From Hydractinia symbiolongicarpus (taxonomy: Eukaryota > Cnidaria > Hydrozoa > Anthoathecata > Hydractiniidae): a DNA stretch of 60,000 nucleotides. The DNA is taken from the NCBI RefSeq assembly GCF_029227915.1, contig NC_079884.1, positions 9,426,001-9,486,000 of the forward strand, read 5' to 3'. The first letter of the stretch is position 1. The number at the start of each line of letters is the position of its first letter. Under the pieces are notes generated by a model. That model worked only from the letters and a program-made list of their open reading frames with translations, did not search any database and had not been told where the DNA came from. Of this stretch, positions 1 to 14,063 are shown piece after piece. A program made the position numbers and the translations under genes.

Positions 1-50
1 TTCACAAAATATTAACACCATTAATACTAAAACCACCAAAACAAACTCAC

Positions 51-3000
51 AATCAATTTTTGTTTTTGTTCAATTATTCCTTCATGTCTGTGCAGTGACT
101 TTTCAAGCTGTCCAATCGATGTTTCAACTTTATCTATTTTGCTGTTGTCTAGTTCCTACGATGACTAATGACATTTTATTGATTGAACTATTTACAGAGT
201 CTTGATTTTAAAACTGAGAAAGATGAGTTAAAAAAAATGGATCAAAAAATCCTTTTTTCATCAAAAATTAAAAAACAAAAATGTTTTAGTTGTGAAAGAT
301 ACACAGTACAAATTAAACCGACGCTTACTTGAGTCTTTTTGCCTTCACTTTCCATAACAGTGTGAATTTCTTCCAATCTTTTTAAAAAGAGATCAACTTC
401 TTCTGGTGAGTACTGGCCACTCTCAAATCCTTGCAGAATGAAAATTATCTGCTTTACATTAAATACAGCCTGTGCATTATTGATATAGCCTAAACTCACT
501 ATCCCAATAAAGGGGCTACCAAATGGTTAAAATAAGATCTCTATCACAATGTTACATTCTTAACAACAGTGTGTAATAAACAGACTACTTTAAAGTTTAA
601 GTTATAAGAAATTGTATGCACTTTGCAGCAAAATAGACAACCTGTTTACAAATAAATATAGTTTTAAAGAATTTGCTACTTTTTGACATTGTCTAAAAAT
701 GTATGGGCGTACAAAATATAATGTATCAGTAAAATCGAAATTTTAGTTTGACAAGAAAACAATAGCAACAGGAAGGTAATAAAAAACTCTAAACAAACTT
801 TAAGTCATTGTTGTCGCCTTAACTGGCTGTATGTTTCTATTTAGGAGAACTTAGCCAGTCCGCAAGATTAAAAATGACTGGGGTTTATTTCATCAGAAAA
901 CAAGGTATGTGCTTATATGGAATAAATCATGGACATTTAACCTATTTGGGATGATTTAGAACACTGTTTTTCTACTCGGGGCTCAACTTTTTCACTGCCC
1001 TTAGCATGACTTTTGTGTAAATTACTGAAGTCGAAAATCAACCGTCCCTTTAAGTCGTCCATTCAATAGAATAAATCTTGGAACTATTGTACATTATAAT
1101 GTGTCCCTTTATTACAAAATATTTTCTTTCTAAAGTGTTTTGGTATAACTACAATTCATTTTTTTTAAATATTTTTAGGTGGTTTAAATTTTCCAATTTT
1201 CTGGAAACCTTATTACTAAAACACAGAGCATTTGGACAACGTCAGATAAGAAATACCTTGTACGTCATATTCGTTTGAAAAGTTTTTAATGTATCTGTCT
1301 CTAGATTTGACATACTTTTGTTGAGTCTAAAAATATAATATGCAGTCCAATTTTAATACACAAAACAATGAGCCATTGGGGCTACAACATAATTTTCACA
1401 CTTCCTGTCTTTTTATATTCTTTTTTTTTCTTTCAACTTTTTCGTTTTGATAAACAGAGAATTTCTTCTTTTTAGCCATTAGCCAGAAGGGCATAGTCTT
1501 ACAAACTATACACAATAGAAGTATTGGTCTTTGTTCATGTTAATAAACTATTTTTTAGTTTAGCAATTTCATCGCACTTGTAAGTTTAGTTAGAAAAGTT
1601 TTTCTGTATGGGTAACTGTTAGATAAAATGCTGGTGCTAAAACATTAGAGATTTTGGCCACCAGCGAACGTTTGAACGTGTGTCTGATGTGAGCAATGCT
1701 GATATCTCATATACTGTCAATACAGGAGCACCCATTGATCCACCATCTATTTCAGTGCAGTGTTTGTCATTAAACAGTTGAAATGTTCTATCAAGAAAGT
1801 TCCACAGAATCCCTTACTGGAAGTTTTGCTAAAGAAAACACCGTTGTCCACGAGGTCATTACTGATGTTCAGGGTTATTTAATAATAAGTTAAATAATAA
1901 TAAAAAATAGTCTGCTACGTGGATTTCTTCGATGTTTTTTGAAAATTCTTTTGAGTTACTGTTATAATCACTGGCTTAAAACAGTGCCTTATCTTTATTA
2001 GTGGATTGTACCAAAAATGCAGTAAGAAACAAATGCGTAAAGAGATTGTATGTTTGAAAAATGCATTGATCATAAATGGATACAGTCGAAAAATGGAAAA
2101 GAACACTACTATTTGTATAAATAAAAACGCTGATAAAGCTTAAGGAAAAGTCAACAATTCAAGAAGAAGATTATCAGGAAAATAAATTTTACAATCAACA
2201 ACGTAAAACATGACAAATGCATTAACAGCAGCTAATATCAATTTCACAAAATGTTTTCTTATAATAATATAAATTAATATTTTCGTTAACACTCTAAGGT
2301 AAAAACTCCAAACCAGTTCTGTCTAAAAACAGAATTACTCTAGGTAGAAATCGAAAGTCTCTGTAGAATTGATCACTATTTTTAAAATAAATAAATAGCT
2401 TAAAGTTTAGTTACAGCAAATATTTTGGATAAAACTGGATATTTCGTTATCACTTTTTAAAGACAACTTTTCTAGCTTATTTTTTTCTTGATGGAATATT
2501 GACCCTGAATCTGGTTTTGATAACAATAAAACTTGACAATTTTAACTGGTCTTAACTGGAAATAGCACGAATTTAAGATGTCTCGACCAACCAGATTTTC
2601 ATGGAACATTTTGAAGAAATAACCATGAACAAGATTTGAAAGCAAAAGCAATGAAAAAGGTTTCAAAGGCCCTGCAATATATTAAACAAATATTTTTTAT
2701 TTAATTCAATTTAAAAATATTTGAAACATTTACATAACTTTTCAATTTTTGTAAATGTAATTTTGATTTCTTGTCTCTGCAACTCGTGAGGAAAAATCTA
2801 CAGCATAAAGGCCTAATGTAAGAGTTAACCGCAGAAATTGAGCCATAGGGTAATTAGGATCAGCATCATTGTGGCATTTGAAACCGACACAGTGGTTTTC
2901 AGCAGAAATGTGTTTAAAATGTATGAAATAGTTAATATTTAGGTCACAAATATGGTAAATCTGAATTAGTCAAATTCTGTAATTAAAAAACATGCTAGAA

Positions 3001-6000
3001 GAAAAGCCTTGAATTGTGAATATAACATCACCAAAGCAGTACTTACTGCAGTATAAATTTACATCAACACTAGTTTAGTCAAGTCAAAATACTTACTAAT
3101 ATTTTTTTATTAAACCTTTTAAAAGGGGAAAAATTTGAGAAAGGTCCAATAATACCACGTTGTCACAGCAGAAAAAAAATATTTTTATAGACACAGGATA
3201 GTACCTACTTCTGCTTCTTGTTGAAGTTTAACACTTTCTTCTCTTAAGTTCATTCTAGTTTTAGCCAGCTTGTCCATTTCCTTGCAAAGAATGTTCGACA
3301 TACTTTCCAGCTAAGAGACAATTTTAAAAATAGATTCAACCAGGCAAAAGAATGGGGATAATTTACAGACGAAGTATGATATACTAACACTTTCTAATTT
3401 TATTTGTCTTTTTTCAAGAGTACTTTCATGCTTCAATGCAGTTTCTTTCAATTTTTTGTAAGTTCCTAAATGCAAATCAAGACAAAATTATTTCAAACTA
3501 ATTTTCTTATGGATCCGTATAAAAGGTACATACAATTTTGAGGATCAATGATTTACCTTGAAACTTGTTGACAATTTTGTTTTTTAGTTCTGCAACATTC
3601 TTTAACAGCTGATCTTTAGTTATCTGATTTGTTTCTAAACATGTTGGTAGGAAAAATAATACTATGATTTTAATTCCTTAAGGCAACCTTTATAGGAAGT
3701 TTCATTTCATGGTAGACATAAAATTTTATTTTAGTCTCTAAATATGGTTTAGGGGGCAAAATAAAAATCAAATTAGTGTTGATTTCATTTTCAAAATACA
3801 ACTACTGTTCATATGTACAAAGCTGTTGCACATTGCAAAGGTATGATATGTGCAATTTTAAAGTCCTAATGATAAACTCCACGTAAACACAACAAACTTT
3901 ATTGTGGTTTGAAATCTGATTTTGGGTCCACGCAAAGGCTACCTAATAATACAACTTGCAGGAAATATCACAACTTACCAATTCTCTTCCCAATATCAGC
4001 TATTTCTTGGGAAATAGAGGAAAGTTCTGCAAGTTTTGCCTAAAACATAACAAATTCAAGAAATTTCTTGAGTTGTATTCAAACATATAATTTATATATA
4101 TATATAAAAAATACTCACTTCATAAGGTTTTGAAGATGTTTTAATCTTCTTGATCTTCTTTTTTGATGCAGCTACCTGCAATTCCGCTTTTTCTAACTCC
4201 TGTGTTATCTATAAGCAAAATTGACGTCGCTACCAAGACCTTTACCATCCTTTGTCCACTTGTACAATATTTTCCAGCATAAATTTGTAGATTATACATT
4301 GATTTTACAGTTATGTGATGCACGTGGGAATTATAGAAAGGTGTGCGTTATTTGAAACTTTTCTGTAAGTCTATAGTAGTGAAGGTCTGATGTTTTTTTT
4401 GCACCAGAAATCTGACTGCATTATTTTGTAGTTTATTTATTTACATTACACTTGGTAAAAACAAATTCGTGAAAAACTTTGGGTGCCAACACTAACATTC
4501 AATATAGCAAAATAATATTTCGGTACATAGGTTACCATGCTAAAGAAATTATTTTATGTTTAAAATGAGTTTTGCAGTTTTGGCTTATCTGATGTACCAC
4601 TTTGTTAACAATTCAAAAAGCTTTAGCGCAGGTTAAAGGTAGCATGAGATATATACCAGAAAATGAAGTCATAAGGGAAATGTAAACGGAACACGTTTAA
4701 AGCATGAAACTTACTTAGCATAAAAGCTACGGATTAGCTTAGATGGGCAGTTAAACCCCAAAGTAAATACCTTCCAGATTAGTATACAGCCAAAAAGATT
4801 AAGGCAGTACTGGCACATGTTCTCCGGGCCAAAAATATCTGTAGTCATTATTATAGCAAGCACAAAAGTATTAAACACAAAGATTTTAACCAACCTGGCG
4901 ACGGCTTAATGTCAAAAAGCAGAAAAAGACTCTGGGAACAAAGATTGATTTAAAGAACTCTCTTTAACAAAAGGATCAAACCAAAAAATGAAACTAATCA
5001 ACAATTTACTACATTGAAACAACACATACAAATGCAAAAACTACAATCCTGTTCATAAAGAGGATTCAAAATGGTCAAATTTGGAAAATTGTTTTCACTC
5101 GTCTTAAGGAATGTGGTTGTATGCAAGTACTCATTTTTGATAATATAATTTTCCCACAAATTTAAGGCCTCTTGTGCTTTGGTGTTTTTCTCTGCAGGCA
5201 AGTCAATTTTGTGTACATGACCTGTGCTACTGTTACTTTCACAGCTGTGGGATAATTTTCAGAAGGTTGTTTAACACTTTCCAGATATGTGATGCTCTTT
5301 AGGAAAATCTTCTATTTTTAATCTGTATTTTTAAAACAATAGAATTCCGTATTTCGTATTTTTAAAAATACGAATTGCGTATTTAAAAATCCTCGCATTT
5401 TTTTAAAAACCGTATTTCGTATTTTCAAAAAACATGGAATTCGTATTTAAAAATACGCGTATTTTTTAATACAAATTTGGTATTTTTGAAAATACGCAAT
5501 TTGTAACAAAAAAAAAGTATTTCTAAAAATATGCATTTCTAAAAATATGCTGTACCCCTGTTGTTATTATATGTTTAGGAGCAAAAAATAAACATGTAAA
5601 TTGCTTCCATTAGTACGGAGAAAATAAGCTCTCTTAAACTTTTAATGCTTTACTTTTAAAACAAGTTTGAATTTCTAATAATGTAACCAAGAAATTTAAA
5701 TAGAATGGAATTTATACATCCCTTTAATAAAACTGGAACGGTGACACACCAGTGTAACTGCCAGGCAACTTTTTCTTTCTTTACATAGAATCTCAAACAT
5801 TCGTGTTTGAGATGACTGAAAATGATCTCCAAAATGTAAAGAGTACCGCTGTTTTGGTGTTACGAAAACAATAGATAAAATGGCACCAAAGCTGCATACC
5901 AAAATTCAACTCCATACAAAAAAACCTGGCACCCTGACCTGGGCGCAACTGACCGCCCTAAAAAATTTGGTATAAGTTAGCAGGATAAAAAAACAGTCTG

Positions 6001-9000
6001 TGAGTAGATCAAATCATGCAAGACATGCACAGGCTCCTAATTAAAGTTTAAAATAATCGAAATTGATTAAAAGAAAACATCTATCCTCAAAAAATTGTTT
6101 GGACAAGCAATTGAACTTTAACATGAACTTTTTAACATGAATTCCACCAGAGCCAAGAGTTTTTCACACCTAAACACATTTTAGGAGATAGGTAAATTAT
6201 TAAAATAGGTATATTTAAAGGTTGTAAGATATATAAAGGTTGCAAGATATATAAAGATTGCAAGATATATAAAGATTGTAAGATATATAAAGATTGCAAG
6301 ATATATAAAGATTGTAAGATATATAAAGATTGCAAGATATATAAAGATTGGAAGATATATAAAGATTGCAAGTTATATAAAGATTGCAAGATATATAAAG
6401 ATTGTAAGATATATAAAGATTGTAAGATATATAAAGATTGTAAGATATATAAAGATTGGAAGATATATAAAGATTGCAAGATGTATAAAGATTGCAAGAT
6501 GTATAAAGATTGCAAGATGTATAAAGATTGCAAGATGTATAAAGATTGCAAGATATATAAAGATTGTAAGATATATAAAGATTGCAAGATATATAAAGAT
6601 TGCAAGATATATAAAGATTGTAAGATATATAAAGATTGCAAGATATATAAAGATTGCAAGATATATAAAGATTGCAAGATATATAAAGATTGTAAGATAT
6701 ATAAAGATTGCAAGATATATAAAGGTTGCAAGATATATAAAGATTGTAAGATATATAAAGATTGCAAGATATATAAAGGTTGTAAGATATATAAAGATTG
6801 CAAGACCTACAACATGAATATGCAATTGCTGGTTTTTTAATTACTTTACTGACCATGACACAACCCTTGTCCTCAGGGAGTCTGTTTAAACATCAAAATA
6901 TAAATATCGTTAAACATATTCACCTCTTTAGCTTTTTCTTTGTTCTGTTCTAAATATACAAGTTCTGCGTCATATTTTTCTACCTCCTTACCCTAAAGAA
7001 ATAGCCTGTATGTATAAACTATAGGTAACTATGGTATTTTTTAAATTAAGTTTGAAGACACTTTCAAACTGTAACAAAAACAAAAATTTTCAAAGTCTAA
7101 ACTTTATTAAATAAAATTTCTTATTTCATATTATTTTTAAGATGTTTTGTTGCTCTTACCTGTTCTTTTCTTACATTGCGTATACTTTCCAAAGCTTTGA
7201 TGTACCTAAACAACATGACTTATTTCACAAACTGCTATTTAATATCAACCATTTGCCTCAATTTAATGCTATTTTATTTGCCTAAGCAAAAGAAATTTAA
7301 TTAGTTGTCCTATGAGCAGGAAGAAAATCTTTTTGGGTTAGTCGGTTAGCAAAATGAAAATAAGATAAAGTAAATACAAGGTCGGCAAGGTCAGATTTTT
7401 TTTTACATGTGAGATAATTAAACACTAAACTAATGTTTTGGTATGGAAAAAACGCCTAATGCAAATTCAAGTGAGATTACAACTTGAAAAAAAGTGTACT
7501 TATGTTATAGTTTTTTAAAAAATATGGTTGGTCAGCCCTTAACATCAGCGTCGGCATTCGCCACTGCCAACGTAAAAAACGAAGATACCATTGTTGCGTC
7601 GGCAAAAAATGCCGACATAATTTAGTTGTGAAACTACTAAATAACAATAATTCTGGTTTTGTTTGAGCTACTCCCACTCCTTGCGACTACAAAATAATTA
7701 CATTTGATTTTCAATAAGTTAGGCCATTATCACTAACTAAAATCATTTAGGCTACAGATATACTGTGGTGCCATTCAATTCGTAATAATAATCGAAAAAA
7801 TTGTATATCGTATTAAAAAGAAGTCCAGAAGTTTTTTCGACACGACACGGCAGGCGATAGGTCAACCCTGCCCTTGGTTTTGCGAGGAGAGATGTTCTGC
7901 TAAGACTCTAACAATTGGGTCTCCTGTACAATTTCGCTTCATGTTAAACTGTGTCGGTGACAAGTATTTTTATGTCACTGGCGACTTCTGCGATATACAA
8001 CCCAATGATGCCCTAACGTAATAAGTTCATCACGAAACATAAAAAGCCAGTTAGCAGTGAACTAATAACCTAACAAAGTTCACCATCCGGAAGGGATGTC
8101 AATAAGACTTGTACTCCAATCCCATTTGTGATTCTCTTAGCAGATCAATGCATCGAATTTATGAGAGGTCTAGCCCTAATAAAAGGTGTATGACGAAAGT
8201 TATTTCCAGCTGAAAAATTTTACCACAAAGAATTTTGTCGACACAATGTTGATGCAAAAAAGCTGAAATGTGTGAAAAAAATTCTAATTTTAGGGGATGT
8301 TGGTCTGTACGATAGAACAACTATTTCAATTGCCTTCACCTTATTTATTGCTACAAGCAAACAAGCAAAAGAGTAGCAGATTAAAATGTAAAAAACCTAC
8401 TGTTCAATTTTGTGAATCATACTTTTTTATTGGAAAATGTAATTCAGTTGAATATTCAGAACCCGATGTATAAATTTTGACTTACCGTGTTGCAGCAAAT
8501 ATTGCATCAAACTTCTGTTTTAAAACCTTTCCCACACTAAGTGGCCTAAAGAACACATGGGTATGCAATTAACCTCATAACAAATCGGATTAACAAATGA
8601 TAGCAATCTAAAATTTTTTCTTAAAAAGTCAGAAGATTACCAATTCGCCTCTTCTTGGTGACAAAATATCACATTTTCAAGAACAGCTTTAGACACGCCC
8701 AATCTTGATATCATCTAAAAAAAGCACCTCATTCTATAGACTGAAAATAAATTAAGTAGATAATAGATGATATAAAAAATACCTCTCTTGAAAAATCTGT
8801 GGCACGACAGTTGGTACTTGCACGCTGGAATTAGATTCAATAAAATCTTAAATTTAACGATTATAATATATATTGAGGTAAAGGTTAAGCAAGGGACCAG
8901 TCATGGAAATCGATGAGGACATTCGGCAATGTCGTCTTAAATGCCTTTGTACACTGACAATGGGAAAAAAATGCCCTTTTTTTCTAGATTTTTTTCAAAT

Positions 9001-12000
9001 AAATGAATGAACAGGGGAAATTATTATTCTTTTACCATCTTTTTTGACACAACGTTAATGTTAATTACTTCGTTTGTTGAAATTATTTTTCTGTTTGCAA
9101 AAAACAAGTTAGTATAATTACGCAACATTATTTGCTTCTGACAAACTGCTATTGTGCCATGAGATTGTTGTTAAAAACGTATTTTATAATGCTAAGACCA
9201 CAAAATATTTACATGTTAAGTTAATTCAAGACCAAGGGTTGTCTAAAAAAGTCAAAATAATTGTTTTCTAAAATTCTATTCTAAAATTTCCACATCAATA
9301 TCGGAAAATACTTCAATTTTTGTTTCTAAATTCTCACGAGGAATTATAATGGAAAACATGGCTTCAAAGGTATTTCTGGAAAACAAAACAAACATGCAAG
9401 ACGGTCAAGGAACAGTATTGAATTAGAACTATTCTTGTCTTGGATATGAGATTAACAAAAGTAACAACGTAACAAAAATATTTTGTAAAACAACTGCCGT
9501 CCTACTTCATTTTAGTGACGGTAATTTTTTTTTGCCGTCGTAGTGCTGTCGTATTACATCACAATGACGCTAAAAACTAAAATAAAATTACCGTCAGCCT
9601 AATTTTTAGATTCCCATGGCTGAGGGAAGGGAAATTTTTTTTAAAATCAAAGCAACAATTTTTTTAATTCAATACTATAAAAAAAAATATTCAGCTCAGT
9701 TTAGAAGCAGGCTAGTTCTATACCACAAAGCGCAGAGTAGTGAAATAACACTTTCTATGTAAAAATGGTTTTGATTATAAATACAACTAATCCTACTGGA
9801 AATTAGCTTGTTTTCTTCATCACTCGAACCTCACAATAAAATTTTATAACCCTGGAAAACACGTACATAGCTCAACTTCTGTTGAGCTATGTACACTGTG
9901 TGACATCAAATGTATTTACTGCTTCCATTGAATGTCAGAACAGAAAATAGAAGTTAAAACGGTAATGATTATAAGCATCACTAATTTTCATGAAGAAAAT
10001 TTAAAGAATTGTGTTGCCTCTCTAATGTATGCAAGGCACTGGCAAAGGATGTATTCTTCAAAATAGCAAAGACATACCTCTCCATTAGCTGTACGTTTTA
10101 CAATAACACCATCCATAGATTTAGTTTCGACTTTTTTATCCTGAATGAAAAAGTTACAGTGAAAAAATGAAAATTATAGAATGTAACAATATATTAAATA
10201 ACAGTATAACAAATTTTGCAAGTGTAAAAAATTCTGATGTAAATAGTACCAATAGCAATAAGTCCAGGATAAGTTTACACGAAAAACATACTAGGTAAAT
10301 TTATGTTTAGCTCTATTAGCACTGGGACTTATTGGAGAATATGTTTTTGCACTCTTTAAAATTTATAGTGAAAATACGTCATAAATACACTTCATATTAT
10401 GGCATATCATTATAGGTTGAAGCAATAATCCCATACCAAAATTAAACATTAAAGAAATTTTTTGTACAAATTTTGTTTATTTGTAATGTCACACGTCGCA
10501 CATAGCTCAACAGAACTTGTAAAGATTCACTCACGTCTTACTTTTCTGAAAATTTATTGCAAGGTTCTATCGATGGAGAAGACAAGTTAAATTCCAGTAG
10601 AACAACAACACGGTAAAAAAAAAAAATTTAAGGATTTAACAGCATGCGAATGTAAACAGAAAAAGAAAAACTGAGACTGTTTCTGTTTATCACTTTAAGT
10701 ACAATTTGTTGCACATAATCATTTGACTTAGGTCACACAAGTTACCATTTTACCGAACATAATGTCCTAATCAACACTGTCATGGCGGCGACCGCAGGGT
10801 TACTTTGACCTTAAATATCTCAAGAACACAAAAATATAAAAATTTAACACAGTAGTTCTTACTCACACATAATGAACATTTTAAACACAAATTTTTATGA
10901 ATTGTTAGTTCTTCTTTAAAGTAATAAACAATGTTAGGTTAAACTGTAAACTCATGTATTGAAAAATTGCCTCAAATATTGAACTAGAAGAGAATTTATC
11001 TAGCTATAAGACACACAACTTTGTAACAGAACTCTGGTGATTGAATTAACACAGATAAAATATTAGAAAAATAGCACATCAGAAGTCATGCTGAAAGTGA
11101 TGACATAGGCACAAAACTTAATGGTAGCATCATTCTGGCGTTTGATTAAATATATTTTAGTCAATCTGACAATATGGACCCCCTTTCCATTCAACATTTT
11201 CCCAACATATACCCTTTTCATTTTCTAACCAAACAAAAAACAACATATTTTGCTTATTTATTAGGATTTTTCAAAATTTAAACATTTGTTTTAAACAGGT
11301 GAAAGTTTACTGAATACCTTTACTGTTGAGATCAGGCTTCTTTGACCAGTGAGTTTGTTTCCAGTAATATCGGTGAATACAAGTTTTACTTGACCCTTTA
11401 CTTCTTTTTTACCAGCAAGCTGTCGGAATTAAAGAAATGTAATATAATGTGGTTAATTTTGCAGATACTATTTTTAAAGATTAAGAGATTGTTATACAGT
11501 ACAAAAACTAATACAAAGAGTACATGTACTAATTTTCCACACTCTAATTTGAAAGAGCCAAATTTAAACCTGTGAAAATGGCGTAAATATTGTGATGACG
11601 TCACCAAAAAAAACATGATTTTTTAGAACTTTTTCCTTGTAGCCTAGAAAATGCTGATAAAGATCTATTTACAACATTAACTGATTCAGATATTGTGGGT
11701 CCTAGTTACCCAAACAGACATAGATTTGATACAACATCCCTATTGCATTATGTCTCACATAGTTTAACATCGTTGTGATTATTTATCAACACAGAAAGGT
11801 ATTTATTTTTTTAACTTTATTTAAAGATAATATGCGATGATACATAACGACAGAGGTCCCAGCAGGAATCAATCAACTAAACAATGCTCAGAGTCATGTG
11901 ATTAGAAAGTTAAAAAATTTAAAATGATGGCATAATGTAAACAAAAAACTGAGGCAGGTAGGAGAGATAAAATCGACATAGAGTTTTATTTAGTCAACTA

Positions 12001-14063
12001 TTACACAAAAAATAGAGATGTACTGCATTGACACAAAAGTAGGAATGTACCGCATTATCAATGTAGTATAAATTTGTGTATAAAATATATTTATGATAAA
12101 CTTTAAGAAATAAATTGCTTTCTCCAAAGTTTCGAAATATCTTGTTAGGCAGTCAGCTAGCAATAACATGTGTTGATGAAAAAAAGTTATGCAGCAAATA
12201 AACTTGATTATGAGTAAGTAAAAGGTTTTTAAAAAAGTTAGCTTTTATTCCCCATGTACAAAGTCAGCCTGCTGCATGGTAGGTTACTTGTGTCTACCAT
12301 TTTCTTTTGTAAAGGACGAATCCCCAGGAAATTTTCATTCAGCTTTTGTTGTTGTGGTAACATGCATTGAATTTTTGTGTCTTAGGAAACAAATAAATCA
12401 CTCTTAGCTTAGCGGCTATATTATAGCATATTACTCTAAAATTTTGATATCCTAAAAACAATTCACTTGATACGCCTCTACTTTTATATGCTAAAAAAGG
12501 TAAAAGGATTTATGTACATTAAGAGAAAACTAAAAAGTGATATTTGGAACATGCTGAGCTCTCCATATTGTCTGTTCTTGCTGAGAAACGAATTATTCTG
12601 ATATTATCACAGTATACATAAACAAATTATTTTTTTTTGTGGTTTCATAGCAAAAATCTCCAATGAGGTAACAGTTATATCTAAAAAAATACATTGAAAC
12701 AGGATTGGAAATGTTGAAAATACTGGTTGATGGCTGACATTAAATAGAATTTAATGGTGAATCAATTAAAAATAAAAATACAAGTTTAGTAAATATAGTA
12801 GAGAAGGAAGATATAAATTCTTAACCTACTCTCTTATCGTGGACTCCTCAATGCTGATTCATCCCCCCACCCCTCTGTACTGTCCAAAGTTGTGTTGCAC
12901 AGATCTTAAGAAACAACTTGATCAAAAATATCACTAATAACATTATTTTTGCTAATGACGTCATAAAATTTGCTAAAGTAGGTAATAATGTTACAAAAAA
13001 CAATGTTATTTATACATGTTAATTCCCCTAAATCTTAAAAAAAACAATCTCAAATTTTCCAACAACCTTTTTCTGGAAAAATAAAGCCTACTAAAAGTTA
13101 GGAAAAGCAAAAATATCATGGCATAACTGTAAGCCAAAAAAAAGTTATGGAAAAAAGTTAAACAAGAAAAGCTGAATCAGCCCCCTTAGCACGAATAGGG
13201 AGTTACGGAATACCCACCTTAGGATCATGAACAAAGGCTTGATTTTTGCATCCAGGTGGTAGACCTCCAGTTATCACATAACTTAAACTTTCAATAACAC
13301 TCTACAAAAAATGAACTGCATTAACAATACTTATTTTTGATGCTCTCTAGGAAATCAACCACTTCTCTTTTGAAAGCATATCAATTCAGACTTTTAAAAC
13401 AATAAAATTTCGTATAACGTATTTCTAAAAATACGAATTTCGTATTTTTGCCTTATATTTACTGTTACTTTTACAAGCAAAATAAAAATATTTCCAACTG
13501 AAAATCTGGTTATTGGTCATTCATGTTAAGAACATGATACAAGTAGATGATACACTGGACTTGAATGCTGGTAAAAGACTTGCACTAAAAGAGTATGTGC
13601 TGCTGATATTATTGAACGGGAACTCAAATAATGTGCAGTTATGTGGATAAATCAGTTGTGTCTTTGTATTGTAAATCAAGTTGTGTTGTTTTGTTCCTGT
13701 TGGTATACATGAATAAGGCTTGCGTTTGTAGTTCAATTGAGAAATCAAATAAGACAATTAAAGACAGTCATTATTATTAATTAACAGCTGTGACTATTTC
13801 TAACAACCAAAAAAAAACCCAGCATTCACTAGCATTAATATTAACTGCACTAACTTAGCATTGCAATCAATTTCTAAAAATAATAAATAATAAACAAAAA
13901 ATAAGTTAGTACACAGTGAGGTAATCGGAGTAGTGACACTTACCGTTTTACCAGTACCGTTATGTCCAACTATAATGGTTAATGGTGTCTGGAATTCAAT
14001 TACACTTCCTTCTGGTGAATAACTTCTAATACCCATGATCTTCATCTTATGTATCATTGCCAT
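51..14063 (-). CDS. RAD50: RAD50, N-terminal 438 residues (16 exons, continues past left edge)
   Basis: ATPase/coiled-coil subunit of the MRE11-RAD50-NBS1 complex, which tethers and processes DNA double-strand breaks in the nucleus. Exons on the minus strand, in order: 13944-14063, 13218-13301, 11318-11419, 10078-10140, 8783-8824, 8641-8714, 8486-8545, 7160-7205, 6924-6992, 4119-4208, 3979-4039, 3557-3634, 3389-3465, 3209-3310, 329-469, 51-155. All have GT/AG borders and join in phase. Exon 1 starts [15 protein letters not shown] and ends in Walker A GHNGTGKT (residues 33-40). Exon 2 has [13 protein letters not shown] and FVHDPK. Exon 6 holds the Q-loop region [11 protein letters not shown] (Gln157), continued by [13 protein letters not shown] and then YIKALESIR, as in other RAD50 proteins. 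From residue ~190 on the sequence is charged coiled coil. The Zn-hook and C-terminal ATPase half are outside the window. The last two exons are coiled coil and less certain; a small exon could be missing between 3209 and 469. Confidence 0.93.
470..3208. other. RAD50 intron 14 (2.7 kb), nothing recognised
   Basis: AT-rich sequence between phase-0 exons. I saw no mobile element with clear ends and no convincing exon. A very short RAD50 exon could still hide here, because the model is a few residues shorter than relatives at this point. Confidence 0.45.
5285..5560. repeat. Palindromic AT-rich MITE-like repeat, copy 1
   Basis: Begins with a left end like 'GATGCTCTTTAGGAAAATC', followed by repeated AAATACG/CGTATTT blocks that pair with each other. 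The same left end and palindromic body recur at 13335, 24370 and 39927, so this is one dispersed family. No coding capacity. Confidence 0.6.
6210..6806. repeat. 18-bp minisatellite, about 33 units
   Basis: Tandem unit 'AAGATATATAAAGATTGC' with a few variant positions (C/T, G/A). Variants are clustered, for example four successive units with GATGTATAAA near 6479-6550, which points to local unit duplication. Because 18 is a multiple of three and the unit lacks stops in several frames, long apparent reading frames occur on both strands. They are repeat artefacts inside a RAD50 intron. Confidence 0.97.
7206..8485. other. RAD50 intron 7, no gene
   Basis: AT-rich with a GC-richer patch near 7525-7625 that contains a short inverted pair (GTCGGCATTC against AAATGCCGAC). 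This is possibly an old small palindromic element. No coding sequence recognised. Confidence 0.4.
8825..10077. other. RAD50 intron 5, hairpins only
   Basis: Contains an inverted pair around 9514-9598 (GACGGTAATT against AATTACCGTC) and the perfect hairpin at 9863-9894. Otherwise AT-rich with no recognised gene. Confidence 0.45.
9863..9894. repeat. Perfect 14-bp-arm hairpin
   Basis: GTACATAGCTCAAC, a TTCT loop, then the exact reverse complement. A related 'ACATAGCTCAACAGAA' string occurs near 10500, so both may be ends of one small decayed palindromic element spanning RAD50 exon 4. Function unknown. Confidence 0.7.
11420..13217. other. RAD50 intron 2, no gene
   Basis: AT-rich. Short open stretches at 11342-11616 on both strands overlap exon 3 and this intron, and are not coding. 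No element with clear ends seen. Confidence 0.4.
13335..13460. repeat. Palindromic AT-rich MITE-like repeat, copy 2 (short)
   Basis: Left end 'GATGCTCTCTAGGAAATC', then AACCACTTCTC and TTTTAAAACAATAAAATTTCG, matching copies at 5285 and 39927. Only the left half is present. Lies in RAD50 intron 1. Confidence 0.55.

Larger units (their letters stand above)
4209..6923. other. RAD50 intron 9 (2.7 kb), repeat-filled
   Basis: This is the largest RAD50 intron except intron 14 (470-3208). It holds a palindromic AT-rich MITE-like copy (5285-5560) and an 18-bp minisatellite (6210-6806). A minus-strand open stretch at 4998-5201 has no recognisable domain. No further exon was found. Confidence 0.6.

Noticed and set aside
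4998-5201. Minus frame with [17 protein letters not shown]
   Set aside because: Looks protein-like, but I could place it neither as a RAD50 exon (no phase-compatible splice sites matching the family) nor in a known family.
6210-6806. CRISPR-like array
   Set aside because: Units are contiguous with no unique spacers, and the context is a eukaryotic intron.
6132-6856. Long open frames on both strands (up to 223 codons)
   Set aside because: They are products of the stop-free 18-bp tandem repeat and lie inside a RAD50 intron.
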